Assembly (NCBI GenBank): GCA_032718475.1
Contig: JAUCBJ010003985.1
Span: 1 to 60,288, forward strand
Source of the DNA: Nemertoderma westbladi
Taxonomy: Eukaryota; Xenacoelomorpha; Nemertodermatida; Nemertodermatidae
DNA length: 60,288 nt
Direction: 5' to 3'
Each line of letters opens with the position of its first letter. The first letter of the stretch is position 1. Below are positions 51,118-60,288 of this stretch, in pieces. The translations under genes were made by a program, and so were the position numbers. The notes beneath the pieces were generated by a model, which did not search any database, was not told where the DNA came from, and saw only the letters and a program-made list of their open reading frames with translations.

Positions 51118-52602
51118 ATGAGAAATTCTATGATGCGTTTGTTTGATCAACAACTGTTACTTGTATATTCTATATTAATTGTTCCATCATTAATAACTGA
51201 TACTACAATAATGGCCGATTTAAGTCAATTGGAATCACTTCTTAATGGATATGATAAAAGCCTTCGTCCATATATCAATGAGCGACGGCCTCTAAACATA
51301 TACATTACTATGAATTTAGAGTCTGTAGGGAAAGTTAGTGAAACCGACATGAGTTTCAGAATAGACTTTTCTCTGCGCCAGCACTGGACTGACCCTCGAC
51401 TGAAATTTAATGCTGCAATCACTGAAGGAGAACCGTTGTCGTTATCTCACGCATTCCTTTCTGGTATATGGTTGCCAGACACATTCTTCCCTCAATCGTT
51501 ACAGGCAACGAAACACAACGTTATGTCACCAAATATCTTGTTACGTTTACACCCTTCTGGGGAAATTTTGTTCAGTGGAAGAGTTACAATTATATCAAAA
51601 TGTCCCATGTCATTAATATATTTCCCAATGGATTACCAGGCTTGTCACTTACTCATGCAAAATTTTGGATACACAAAAGATCACATCCAATTAAAGTGGA
51701 AACCGAGTACAAACCTATATGGAAGTGCAATAGAGCCACTTTCTAACATCCAACTAACACACTTTGATTTCCAAGGTTTCAGCACAGATTCCTTCACATC
51801 AAATTTTTCAACAGGAGAATATTCTAGTCTTGATGTTGTCTTTGTATTCCACAGACGACTCACCTATTATCTCCTCCGCATCTATCTACCTGCATGCCTC
51901 ATTGTTGCACTCTCGTGGGCATCTTTTTGGTTAAATGCAAATTCGGTTCCAGCCCGTGCTTCCATATCGGTAACCACTGTACTAACACTGATAACACTTA
52001 TTGGATCATCAACTAGCTCTTTGCCTGTAGTGAGTGAAGTTAAAGCCCTTGATGTTTTCTTTGCGATTTGCTTAATATATGTTTTTGGAGCACTTTTAGT
52101 ATTTACCTTTGTTTGTTATTTGGCGTTTGATAATAATAACAACGATAGGAAACCCACGAATAGAATTCACGCTGTTGCTAATAATAATATCAGCAATATC
52201 GGACAGCCTCAACGCACAACACCCTTATTGTTACGACGACGTGGGAATGTAAGGGATAGTCCAAAATCGATGCGTTGCACAGCCTTCAACAATCAAAGGC
52301 TTTTCAGGACAAGCAACTTATATTCGGAATCAACAGATATATACCCCGAACCAATTGACAGTTCCACTTTAACCAGAAACAAACATGTACATTCTTCAGG
52401 AAATTTAGTGGATGACATAGGAATAGGAAATAATGTTGGATGTAATACCAATGAAATATATTATTTAAAGATTGACTATTTCAGCCGAATACTATTTCCT
52501 ATATCTTTTGCTGTTACTATTGTGGCATATTTTGTGATTTACATACACTTGGCAGATACAACTCGGGTCCCATACCAACACAAATATGAAAGTACACTCT
52601 AG
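51118..52602 (+). CDS. Cys-loop ligand-gated anion channel subunit (GABA-A/glycine receptor family), single exon
   Basis: Pentameric receptors of this family open a chloride pore on binding an amino-acid transmitter at the cell surface. The open frame extends to 51025, but the first ATG is at 51118, giving 494 residues with a hydrophobic signal peptide (residues ~9-27). Extracellular marks are WLPDTFF (118-124), the 13-residue Cys loop with FPMD (C162 to C176), NFGYT and loop C with FSTGEYSSL. The pore follows: M1 (~250-272, PACLIVALSWASFWLN), the PAR motif before M2 that marks anion selectivity, M2 (~278-301, TTVLTLITL), M3 (~312-335), a long N- and S-rich cytoplasmic loop, and M4 (~454-477). 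The second loop-C cysteine pair of glycine receptors and glutamate-gated chloride channels is absent, which points to the GABA-A side. The length is normal. It has no introns, unlike most animal members. Candidate AATAAA sites are at 53323 and 53706. Confidence 0.92.
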   Translation: MRNSMMRLFDQQLLLVYSILIVPSLITDTTIMADLSQLESLLNGYDKSLRPYINERRPLNIYITMNLESVGKVSETDMSFRIDFSLRQHWTDPRLKFNAAITEGEPLSLSHAFLSGIWLPDTFFPQSLQATKHNVMSPNILLRLHPSGEILFSGRVTIISKCPMSLIYFPMDYQACHLLMQNFGYTKDHIQLKWKPSTNLYGSAIEPLSNIQLTHFDFQGFSTDSFTSNFSTGEYSSLDVVFVFHRRLTYYLLRIYLPACLIVALSWASFWLNANSVPARASISVTTVLTLITLIGSSTSSLPVVSEVKALDVFFAICLIYVFGALLVFTFVCYLAFDNNNNDRKPTNRIHAVANNNISNIGQPQRTTPLLLRRRGNVRDSPKSMRCTAFNNQRLFRTSNLYSESTDIYPEPIDSSTLTRNKHVHSSGNLVDDIGIGNNVGCNTNEIYYLKIDYFSRILFPISFAVTIVAYFVIYIHLADTTRVPYQHKYESTL

Positions 52603-53745
52603 AAGTCAATGAATTCGCGTTGCGGGTTGAGATGAAAATGGAAATAATAACAAACCTGCCTGTAAGACTAGTTCGACATTAGACTGTTTTAGACTTTAGA
52701 CTGGAGTTACGTACATTAATTATATTGTTAATTATTGTTATATCTATATTCAATCAGTTAGTGTAATGGCAAGCAGTACATCATTTATATATCGTATGTA
52801 TCTATAGGGCCTATTGTCATCGTTATAATACTGTCATCAACTCAGGCTAAGTTCAAGTATAATGTAAAGGCATAGTAGGTTTTGTATATCTGGTACGTTT
52901 ACAACAACTGTCAATTAAACTAGACAAAACCAGAAAACTGAACCAGGGTGCCAGCCGGGTACCAACGGTTGTTGGGTAGACCTAATAGAAGATTTCACAA
53001 ACTTTCATAAGGGGCTTTTACATTATATTGTTTGCTTCAGATGTTCTTTATTAGCCAAACTGATAATATTAGGTATAAATAATTAGTGTTCTTTAGTATA
53101 TTTATCTAATACAGAAAGTCCCAAGGCGTCCTTTAATACATTACAAAATATAGTTTACTGAGGTATATTTAAACTAATAAGATACAAACATTGTCTGACT
53201 ACCCATATTAAGCATTGAATTACCTATATAGCCTATTGTAAAAGTTTCAGCCTACGCTAATTTTGCCTAAATCTCGGCTGCATGGCCTGTATTAAAGGAC
53301 GCCTGGTAAGTCCCTTTCGCGGAATAAACAGCACTTTGGGGCCGTTTCCCAGGTTATGGATAGGGATAACATTTCACACATCGCACTAGTTGTGATTGTG
53401 ATTTGTTTGCCTAGGCGAATGTGTATTACATTAGATGGGAGGCAGTTTGTGTGGTTGATGCAAGTCATTCTTGGTTTGCATCTTTCAATAATTCTTTCTT
53501 GGAGTCCGTGTAAAAGAGATTCGTTTAAAGTCATCTTTATGGCGTTCTAGTAATATATATAATTGGTGTAAAAGTATTACTATACATATTTTACTAATAG
53601 TGCGGGCCATTTACATTTTTTTTGGCAGTTTCAATTTACCCCGAGTGGGGGTGTATATTATTATATTGTTAAAATAATTATTTATAAAACTGCTGTATTG
53701 CTATAAATAAATAACAATTGACTACAAATTATTTTATAAAGGAGA
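52603..53745. other. 3' flank of the receptor gene
   Basis: AT-rich, non-coding. At 53270-53330 a piece of a dispersed repeat (CTGCATGGCCTGTATT) is shared with 22768-22785 in transporter intron 4. AATAAA words are at 53323 and 53706. Confidence 0.5.
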
Positions 53746-54562
53746 TTATAAATTACATTCATTAAGAATTTCCAGAATAGTTGTGTTATGAAGAACCAAC
53801 TTTTAATGGTAATGATTTGTTGAAGTTAAACCCCAGTTAATATATATTATAAATTACATTCATTAAGAATTTCCAGAATAGTTGTGTTATGAAGAACCAA
53901 CTTTTAATGGTAATGATTTGTTGAAATTAAACCCCAGTTAATATATATTATAAATTACATTCATTAAGAATTTCCAGAATAGTTGTGTTATGAAGAACCA
54001 ACTTTTAATGGTAATGATTTGTTGAAGTTAAACCCCAGTTAATATATATTATAAATTACATTCATTAAGAATTTCCAGAATAGTTGTGTTATGAAGAACC
54101 AACTTTTAATGGTAATGATTTGTTGAAATTAAACCCCAGTTAATATATATTATAAATTACATTCATTAAGAATTTCCAGAATAGTTGTGTTATGAAGAAC
54201 CAACTTTTAATGGTAATGATTTGTTGAAATTAAACCCCAGTTAATATATATTATAAATTACATTCATTAAGAATTTCCAGAATAGTTGTGTTATGAAGAA
54301 CCAACTTTTAATGGTAATGATTTGTTGAAATTAAACCCCAGTTAATATATATTATAAATTACATTCATTAAGAATTTCCAGAATAGTTGTGTTATGAAGA
54401 ACCAACTTTTAATGGTAATGATTTGTTGAAATTAAACCCCAGTTAATATATATTATAAATTACATTCATTAAGAATTTCCAGAATAGTTGTGTTATGAAG
54501 AACCAACTTTTAATGGTAATGATTTGTTGAAATTAAACCCCAGTTAATATATATTATAAATT
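53746..54562. repeat. 101-bp tandem repeat, eight copies
   Basis: Identical starts occur at 53750, 53851, 53952, 54053, 54154, 54255, 54356 and 54457 (spacing exactly 101). Copies are almost identical; an A/G difference (GAAGTTA or GAAATTA) distinguishes copies 1 and 3 from the rest. Near identity indicates recent expansion. Confidence 0.97.
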
Positions 54563-54929
54563 CAGTAGATGTAGATTGTGGTCAAATTTAAAGTTAAAAT
54601 AAATTATTCAAAAAAAAAACAATAAGGAAATACCGGTAGTAAAGATTGATAAGCACAGTATGATAATTATGATATGATAATTCAGGTAGTCCTACAGAGG
54701 GTTTATCGGTGCTAGTAAGATAATCCTTCAAATACAAGGTGTTTATGAATTAAATCCTAAATTCTTTATTCCAATGTATATATAATATACTCTTAAGGAA
54801 ATAACAATGTATATTTTTCTAATCGTTCCCATATTTATGTTTGCATGTTTTTTAGATGGCAGTTTTGACAAAGTGATTCATTTTGTGTTTTTTTTTGTAA
54901 ATTAAGTTCTCGGTCTTTTTCACTATAGC
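54563..54929. other. Spacer between tandem arrays
   Basis: AT-rich, with two poly-A/T tracts (near 54611 and 54890); nothing recognised. Confidence 0.4.
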
Positions 54930-57265
54930 ACTTGCCTATTTTAGTAATTTGGTATAGGACTCAACTCATATATGTTATATGGGGGGTTACTTCAGGAAAA
55001 TTTACGGTATCAAATGGAACTAAACAAACTCCTTATAAACAAGGATGTGTTTTTACCCCTCTATTATTAAATATATTTATATTGACACTTTGTAATAATT
55101 TAAGGGCTATAAAGATTATTGGAAGTTGTGATGACTGTGCGAGTAGACATTCAATACTTTAAGGGCTATAGAGATTATTGGAAGTTGTGATGACTGTGCG
55201 AGTAGACATTCAATAATTTAAGGGCTATAGAGATTATTGGAAGTTGTGATGACTGTGCGAGTAGACATTCAATAATTTAAGGGCTATAGAGATTATTGGT
55301 AGTTCTGATGACTGTGCGAGTAGACATTCAATAATTTAAGGGCTATAGAGATTATTGGAAGTTCTGATAACTGTGCGAGTAGACATTCAATACTTTAAGG
55401 GCGATAGAGATTATTGGTAGTTCTGATGACTGTGCGAGTAGACATTCAATACTTTAAGGGCTATAGAGATTATTGGAAGTTGTGATGACTGTGCGAGTAG
55501 AAATTCAATAATTTAAGGGCTATAGAGATTATTGGAAGTTATGATGACTGCGAGTAGACATTCAATAATTTAAGGGCTATAGAGATTATAGGAAGTTGTG
55601 ATGACTGTGCGAGTAGATACTCAATAATTTAAGGGCTATAGAGATTATTGAAAGTTATGATGACTGTGCGAGTAGACATTCAATACTTTAAGGGCTATAG
55701 AGATTATTGGTAGTTCTGATGACTGTGCGAGTAGACATTCAATAATTTAAGGGCTATATAGATTATAGGAAGTTGTGATGACTGTGCGAGTTCAATAATT
55801 TAAGGGTTATAGAGATTATTGGAAGTTATGATGACTGTGCGAGTAGACATTCAATAATTTAAGGGCTATAGAGATTATTGGAAGTTCTGATAACTGTGCG
55901 AGTTCAATAATTTAAGGGTTATAGAGATTATTGGAAGTTATGATGACTGTGCGAGTAGACATTCAATAATTTAAGGGCTATAGAGATTATTGGAAGTTCT
56001 GATGACTGCGAGTAGACATTCAATAATTAAAGGGCTATGGAGATTATTGGAAGTTGTGATGACTGTGCGAGTAGACATTCAATAATTTAAGGGCTATGGA
56101 GATTATTGGAAGTTGTGATGACTGTGCGAGTAGACATTCAATAATTTAAGGGCTATAGAGATTATTGGAAGTTCTGATGACTGCGAGTAGACATTCAATA
56201 ATTAAAGGGCTATGGAGATTATTGGAAGTTGTGATGACTGTGCGAGTAGACATTCAATAATTTAAGGGCGATAGAGATTATTGGTAGTTCTGATGACTGT
56301 GCGAGTAGACATTCAATAATTTAAGGGCTATAGAGATTATTGGAAGGTCTGATGACTGCGAGTAGACATTCAATAATTAAAGGGCTATGGAGATTATTGG
56401 AAGTTGTAATGACTGTGCGAGTAGACATTCAATAATTTAAGGGCGATATAGATTATTGGTAGTTCTGATGACTGTGCGAGTAGACATTCAATACTTTAAG
56501 GGCTATAGAGATTATTGGAAGTTGTGATGACTGTGCGAGTAGACATTCAATAATTTAAGGGCTATAGAGATTATTGGTAGTTCTGATGACTGTGCGAATA
56601 GACATTCAATAATTTAAGGGCTATAGAGATTATTGGAAGTTCTGATAACTGTGCGAGTTCAATAATTTAAGGGTTATATAGATTATTGGAAGTTATGATG
56701 ACTGTGCGAGTAGACATTCAATAATTTAAGGGCTATAGAGATTATTGGAAGTTCTGATAACTGTGCGAGTTCAATAATTTAAGGGTTATAGAGATTATTG
56801 GAAGTTATGATGACTGTGCGAGTAGACATTCAATAATTTAAGGGCTATAGAGATTATTGGAAGTTCTGATGACTGCGAGTAGACATTCAATAATTAAAGG
56901 GCTATGGAGATTATTGGAAGTTGTGATGACTGTGCGAGTAGACATTCAATAATTTAGAATTTTAATAAGAAATCTTAGTGTAAATACTTTATCCCAAAAT
57001 CGCATAGCGTTTTTTCTCCGCCTTTAGTATATTTAACAGGTGAACCCTTGTCTATTGTTGATAAATTTAATTATTTGTGGCATATTTTTCACTAGTGCAA
57101 ACTTTGATATACGAAATCAAATGTATAAGTTATATGACAGAGGTAATTTTTTGGTTAGAAATTTGGGAAATGTTAAACTTTTGTTAAGGTTGCTGTATTC
57201 AGGGCACTTTGCACTCCTATCTATGAGAATGTGCTTTTGGCAAGATACGCGTCGACCTATATAAT
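54930..57265 (+). pseudogene. LINE reverse-transcriptase relic interrupted by a minisatellite
   Basis: The left part (54930-55100) reads VIWYRTQLIYVIWG, SGKFTVSNGTKQ, GCVFTPLLLNIFI and LCNNLRAIKI, equivalent to the RT motif 4 region of LINEs (…VSNGVRQGG.LSPLLFN.Y.D.L...L). The right part (57035-57264) reads KFNYLWHIF, FDIRNQMYKLYDRGNFLVRN and VKLLLRLLYSGHFALL, the thumb region of the same kind of protein. Between them, where the YADD box should be, lies the 59-base array (55091-56956). The two halves are therefore one old LINE fragment pushed apart. Confidence 0.65.
55091..56956. repeat. 59-bp minisatellite, ~32 copies, grown inside a LINE ORF
   Basis: The unit is AATTTAAGGGCTATAGAGAT plus TATTGGAAGTTGTGATGACT plus GTGCGAGTAGACATTCA and a short end. 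Start-to-start spacing is 59 (55101, 55160 and so on), with variants shortened in GTGCGAGTAGACATTC. The first unit is continuous with the RT coding sequence (NNLRAIKIIGSCDDC). The unit length is not a multiple of three, so the frame is lost. Confidence 0.95.
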
Positions 57266-57821
57266 TGTGCTAGACTCTTGTTTTTAAATCAGTAGGGTAT
57301 CCAATGGTGAACCAACCAACCAGTGTTTCCTTAATGTGCAGCACTCATAATATAGCAATGTTCAAACATATTCATTACAGCTTACTAACCCAGACTTCCG
57401 CAACTGATATACTGATAATCATATTTTCCTGACTCTGTCCCGATATTGTCATTTAAATGGTATTTCTAGAATTTGCGAAATGTTATTGTATAAATTTTGT
57501 TGAGGATCTTAAAATGATTTAGTCTAGGCCTATTTATTCTGTATCATTTATATCCAGCTGTAACACTCGATCTTTGGTGATATCAGAATAATTTCTAGCT
57601 CTTCCGAATATTTTTTCATTATTCAAATAATTTATTTATACTATACAATGTCTTTTACTTTGTGTTGAAGGTGATGTTGTGTACTGTATAGTGGTCTATA
57701 TTTTTTAAATTATTTTCTTATCAATGTTTAATTTTCATTAAATAGGATAACATAGAGGAAAAGGCTAGTTAAAATAAATAAATTGTAGTTGAGCTGTTAA
57801 CTGTAAACTTTAATAAATGAT
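57266..57821. other. AT-rich spacer
   Basis: No gene or repeat recognised. Confidence 0.4.
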
Positions 57822-57916
57822 ATTGTAATAACCTGTTCAAAATGGGGGGAAAAATGAGAAAGCGTCACTGGGGTACGGAGCCCCTAAAGGGACATGGGTT
57901 TCCCCCTTTTTTTTCT

Positions 57917-58236
57917 AAGTCCGGCCCGGAGATACTATCTCAGGCCCGGAGATACTAAGTCCGGCCCGGAGATACTATCTCAGGCCCGGAGATACTAAGT
58001 CCGGCCCGGAGATACTATCTCAGGCCCGGAGATACTAAGTCCGGCCCGGAGATACTATCTCAGGCCCGGAGATACTAAGTCCGGCCCGGAGATACTATCT
58101 CAGGCCCGGAGATACTAAGTCCGGCCCGGAGATACTATCTCAGGCCCGGAGATACTAAGTCCGGCCCGGAGATACTATCTCAGGCCCTGAGATACTAAGT
58201 CCGGCCCGGAGATACTATCTCAGGCCCGGAGATACT
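57917..58236 (+). repeat. 40-bp (2 x 20) tandem array, left arm
   Basis: Eight dimers, nearly identical; each half ends in CCCGGAGATACTA. One copy has CCCTGA in place of CCCGGA near 58184. Confidence 0.95.
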
Positions 58237-58761
58237 CTGCCATCTCATACAGTTACTATAGTTTATGGGGTAGCCAATACTTCAAAGCTGCTTGTCATAC
58301 TCATATCATCTCATTCAGGCCTTTGTGAGTGACCGTGGCCTATTTGTTTCGGTTTACATACACCTCTGTTGCAGTTTAACTTTACGCGGCTATTCAGCCA
58401 TTGCCTCCAAATAATATGGAATGTTCTTATTATTGGTAGTTCATTTCTGTAGCCGTAGAAGGGTATTATCATTAAGTAAATGCCCGTTGGTAGGTCGGCT
58501 TTTATTCAAAGGCACGGGGTCATGCCTCCCTCCAGATATGTAATTACTTTGTATTGTGCTGTGCTAACAATACTCTTGTGTCTCCATATTAAATATCTCA
58601 CAAATTGAAATGTGAAACTTAATTTCCATGTTCCCGTCAAGATGTCTGTACTTGTAGAACAGCCATTGATCTGGAATTAACCCAGTTAGCTGATTGGCTG
58701 CAATTTGTTTCTGTTGATTGCTGTGTCAGCGCTATAACATCTATGAACCTGTTCTGTATTT

Positions 58762-59028
58762 TATCTCCGGGCCTGAGATAGTATCTCCGGGCCGGACTTA
58801 GTATCTCCGGGCCGGAGGGCCTGAGATAGTATCTCCGGGCCGGACTTAGTATCTCCGGGCCTGAGATAGTATCTCCGGGCCGGACTTAGTATCTCCGGGC
58901 CTGAGATAGTATCTCCGGGCCGGACTTAGTATCTCCGGGCCTGAGATAGTATCTCCGGGCCGGACTAGTATCTCCGGGCCTGAGATAGTATCTCCGGGCC
59001 TGAGATAGTATCTCCGGGCCGGACTTAG
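58762..59028 (-). repeat. 40-bp tandem array, right arm (inverted)
   Basis: Reverse complement of the left array, less regular: one unit is shortened near 58815 and one lacks a T near 58966. Confidence 0.95.
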
Positions 59029-59083
59029 AAAAAAAAGGGGGAAACCCATGTCCCTTTAGGGGCTCCGTACTGGGGGGTTGAAC

Positions 59084-59122
59084 CAGCGTTATACGCGCGT
59101 TTCAGGCATCTTCAGTAGCGAT
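59084..59122 (-). ncRNA. Hammerhead-like motif, minus-strand arm of an inverted pair
   Basis: Minus strand: CTGAAGA (59115-59109), a shortened stem II region, GAAA (59103-59100), the self-complementary CGCGCG, then T-A at the cleavage position. The catalytic boxes fit the hammerhead consensus (C3-U-G-A-N-G-A, G12-A-A, U16.1-H17), but stem II is missing. Confidence 0.45.
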
Positions 59123-59209
59123 ATTAGGTTCAGCCACTAAACACTGCCTGTTCAATAGATGTGGATTAAATATATAGGCAAGCGTCAGGGGAGAGTGGCT
59201 GAACCTATT

Positions 59210-59255
59210 AGCGCTACTGAAGAGGCCTGATAGGCCAAAACGTACGTATAGCGCT
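59210..59255 (+). ncRNA. Hammerhead-like motif, plus-strand arm of an inverted pair
   Basis: Stem I strands AGCGCTA (59210-59216) and TAGCGCT (59249-59255) are perfectly complementary. Between them are CTGAAGA (59217-59223), stem II GGCC-loop-GGCC (59224-59236), AAAA where GAAA is expected (59237-59240), the minimal stem III CGTACG and then T-A. All parts are in the order of the small type I hammerheads of Penelope-like elements; only G12 is replaced by A, which should prevent cleavage. Confidence 0.5.
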
Positions 59256-59504
59256 GGTTCAACCAAGGTGACGCGCTTTCTCATTTTTTCCATTTCTGCA
59301 TAACTTATTACAATAACAGTAAAAAAAACAGTTTATCATAAGGACACCGATAAACAAATGGGTGAATTTTATAATTCCTGTTTGTGAGAGTCTGTCATGA
59401 GCTGTGATTGCCGGGCTTATCCTGACTTATTCTGTGCTAAAGGAGACCATATTACAGAGAATGAAAATTACGCATTGGGTATTGCAAAACATTGCCGTGA
59501 ACAA

Positions 59505-60050
59505 GAAAGACAAAAACAAAAAAGACATGGAAGTTAGGAAAGCAAAGGCTTGGGTAGCTCTATCAAAAATTAATACCATCTGGAATCAGACCCTCCCGTC
59601 ACCTGAAGACCAAGTTCTTTCGTGCCACAGTGGAAAGTGTATTTTTATACGGGGGTGAGACCTGAGACATGGACACTGACTAAATCACTTGAACAACGAA
59701 TTGATGGTTGCTACACAACTAAGGGCAGCCCTAAACATCAGCTGGAGACAGACAGCACATGACAAATGCCGAGCTTTATGGTACAATGCCACCTGTATCA
59801 ACCACCCTCCGTGAACGCAGATTAAGATTCAGTGGGCACTGCTGGAGAAGTAAAGACGAGATCTGCTATTCTGGTAACCAACATAAGTAACAAAATGCCG
59901 TGGACAACCGGGCATGACATATATATTTATATATAGATCAACTTGAAAGGGATATTGGACTTTGGAGAAAACAACTATGGAGAATCGGTAAGCCTGAAAG
60001 GATTTTCATTTCCACTGTCCGGCCTCCCTCGACCTAGTAGTAGTAGTACT
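59505..60050 (+). pseudogene. RTE-like family B, 3' fragment
   Basis: The plus strand carries RKAKAWVALSKINTIWNQT, then with frame changes the sequence equivalents of VFLYGG, WTLTKSLEQRID, LRAALNISWR, MPPVSTTLRERRLRFSGHCW and the (TAG) tail (60034-60048). It parallels 13310-13845. Small deletions and insertions make it non-coding. Confidence 0.7.
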
Positions 60051-60288
60051 GGGTACACACGCACACTCCATTCCATATGCATTTCGTCAATCTACATACA
60101 TTTTATTTGTCATAGAGCCCTCATAAATACTATATATTGTACTTATGTTGACTTGTATTGACTGCACTCTGTATAGTGTAGTGGCATATACCGTGTACCA
60201 TCATGAACTAATTCTTATATGGTTCACTAAATAGTATATACATACAGTTAGAACATTAGTAGAAGTAAATATATAGGGGAAACCTGTT
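60051..60288. other. Right-edge sequence
   Basis: Non-coding, AT-rich; nothing recognised. Confidence 0.4.

Larger units (their letters stand above)
57822..59314. mobile_element. Fold-back (long inverted repeat) element with tandem arrays in its arms
   Basis: Outer inverted ends are ATTGTAATAA (57822-57831 and complement 59305-59314). Next come AAAAATGAGAAAGCG (57850s and complement 59273-59290), and then about 50 bases (57875-57924 and complement 59024-59070). Inside, 57917-58236 is a direct array of eight 40-base units made of two 20-base halves (CCGGCCCGGAGATACTAT.. and CAGGCCCGGAGATACTAA..); 58762-59028 is the same array inverted. The 525-base loop between has no ORF. The right arm holds an extra ~200 bases (59071-59266) absent from the left arm. 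No transposase is encoded, so it would depend on another element. The structure resembles FB-type elements. Confidence 0.8.

Noticed and set aside
53292-53534. 80-codon minus-strand frame after the receptor gene
   Set aside because: No similarity to any family and overlaps a plus-strand frame of equal quality; lies in a dispersed repeat region.

Overview
This is animal nuclear DNA. It has spliced genes with GT/AG introns, an anion-type Cys-loop receptor (a family typical of animals), and layers of metazoan transposons: RTE-like, CR1/L2-like and other LINEs, a Penelope-like fragment, Ty1/copia, a hAT of the ZMYM1-like group and P-element-like fragments. Base composition is AT-rich with long C or G runs. 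A marine invertebrate seems most likely, but the sequence alone does not fix the phylum. No tRNA, rRNA or prokaryotic gene was recognised.

Host genes. (1) At the left edge an open frame (2-1363, +) runs in from outside and encodes a protein with three CCHC-like zinc knuckles; its function is unknown. (2) A complete five-exon 12-TM transporter of the major facilitator superfamily, resembling oxalate:formate antiporters / monocarboxylate carriers, lies on + (exons 2782-3161, 3547-3751, 15690-16181, 22846-22990, 23096-23310). (3) A paralogue with the same exon phases lies on the minus strand (exons 49228-49024, 48044-47571, 38379-38220, 36143-35941); its first exon was not found. The two transporter genes converge tail to tail and look like an old inverted duplication. 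(4) A single-exon Cys-loop receptor subunit with anion-channel and GABA-A-like features lies at 51118-52602 (+), 1.9 kb from exon 2 of the minus-strand transporter and pointing away from it.

Mobile DNA fills the introns and the space between the genes. Intron 3 of the plus gene (3752-15689) carries a LINE remnant, P-element-like and Penelope fragments, a 3 kb LINE and a nest of two RTE-like families. Intron 4 (16182-22845) carries another RTE remnant and a decayed copia element with both LTRs. Between the transporter genes are a decayed hAT, a 3.4 kb satellite of 44-bp units and a fresh 5'-truncated RTE copy with a 29-bp target duplication just behind the minus gene's stop codon. The minus gene's large intron holds a nearly full-length RTE copy split by a CR1/L2-like element with an intact reading frame.

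The right end (53.7-60.3 kb) is dominated by tandem DNA: a 101-bp repeat (8 copies), a 59-bp minisatellite that has grown inside a LINE reverse transcriptase, and a 1.5 kb fold-back element whose arms carry inverted arrays of 20/40-bp units and a pair of hammerhead-ribozyme-like motifs. The most unusual features are this fold-back element, the minisatellite inside a retroelement ORF, the satellite whose apparent founder units sit next to it, and the convergent transporter pair.
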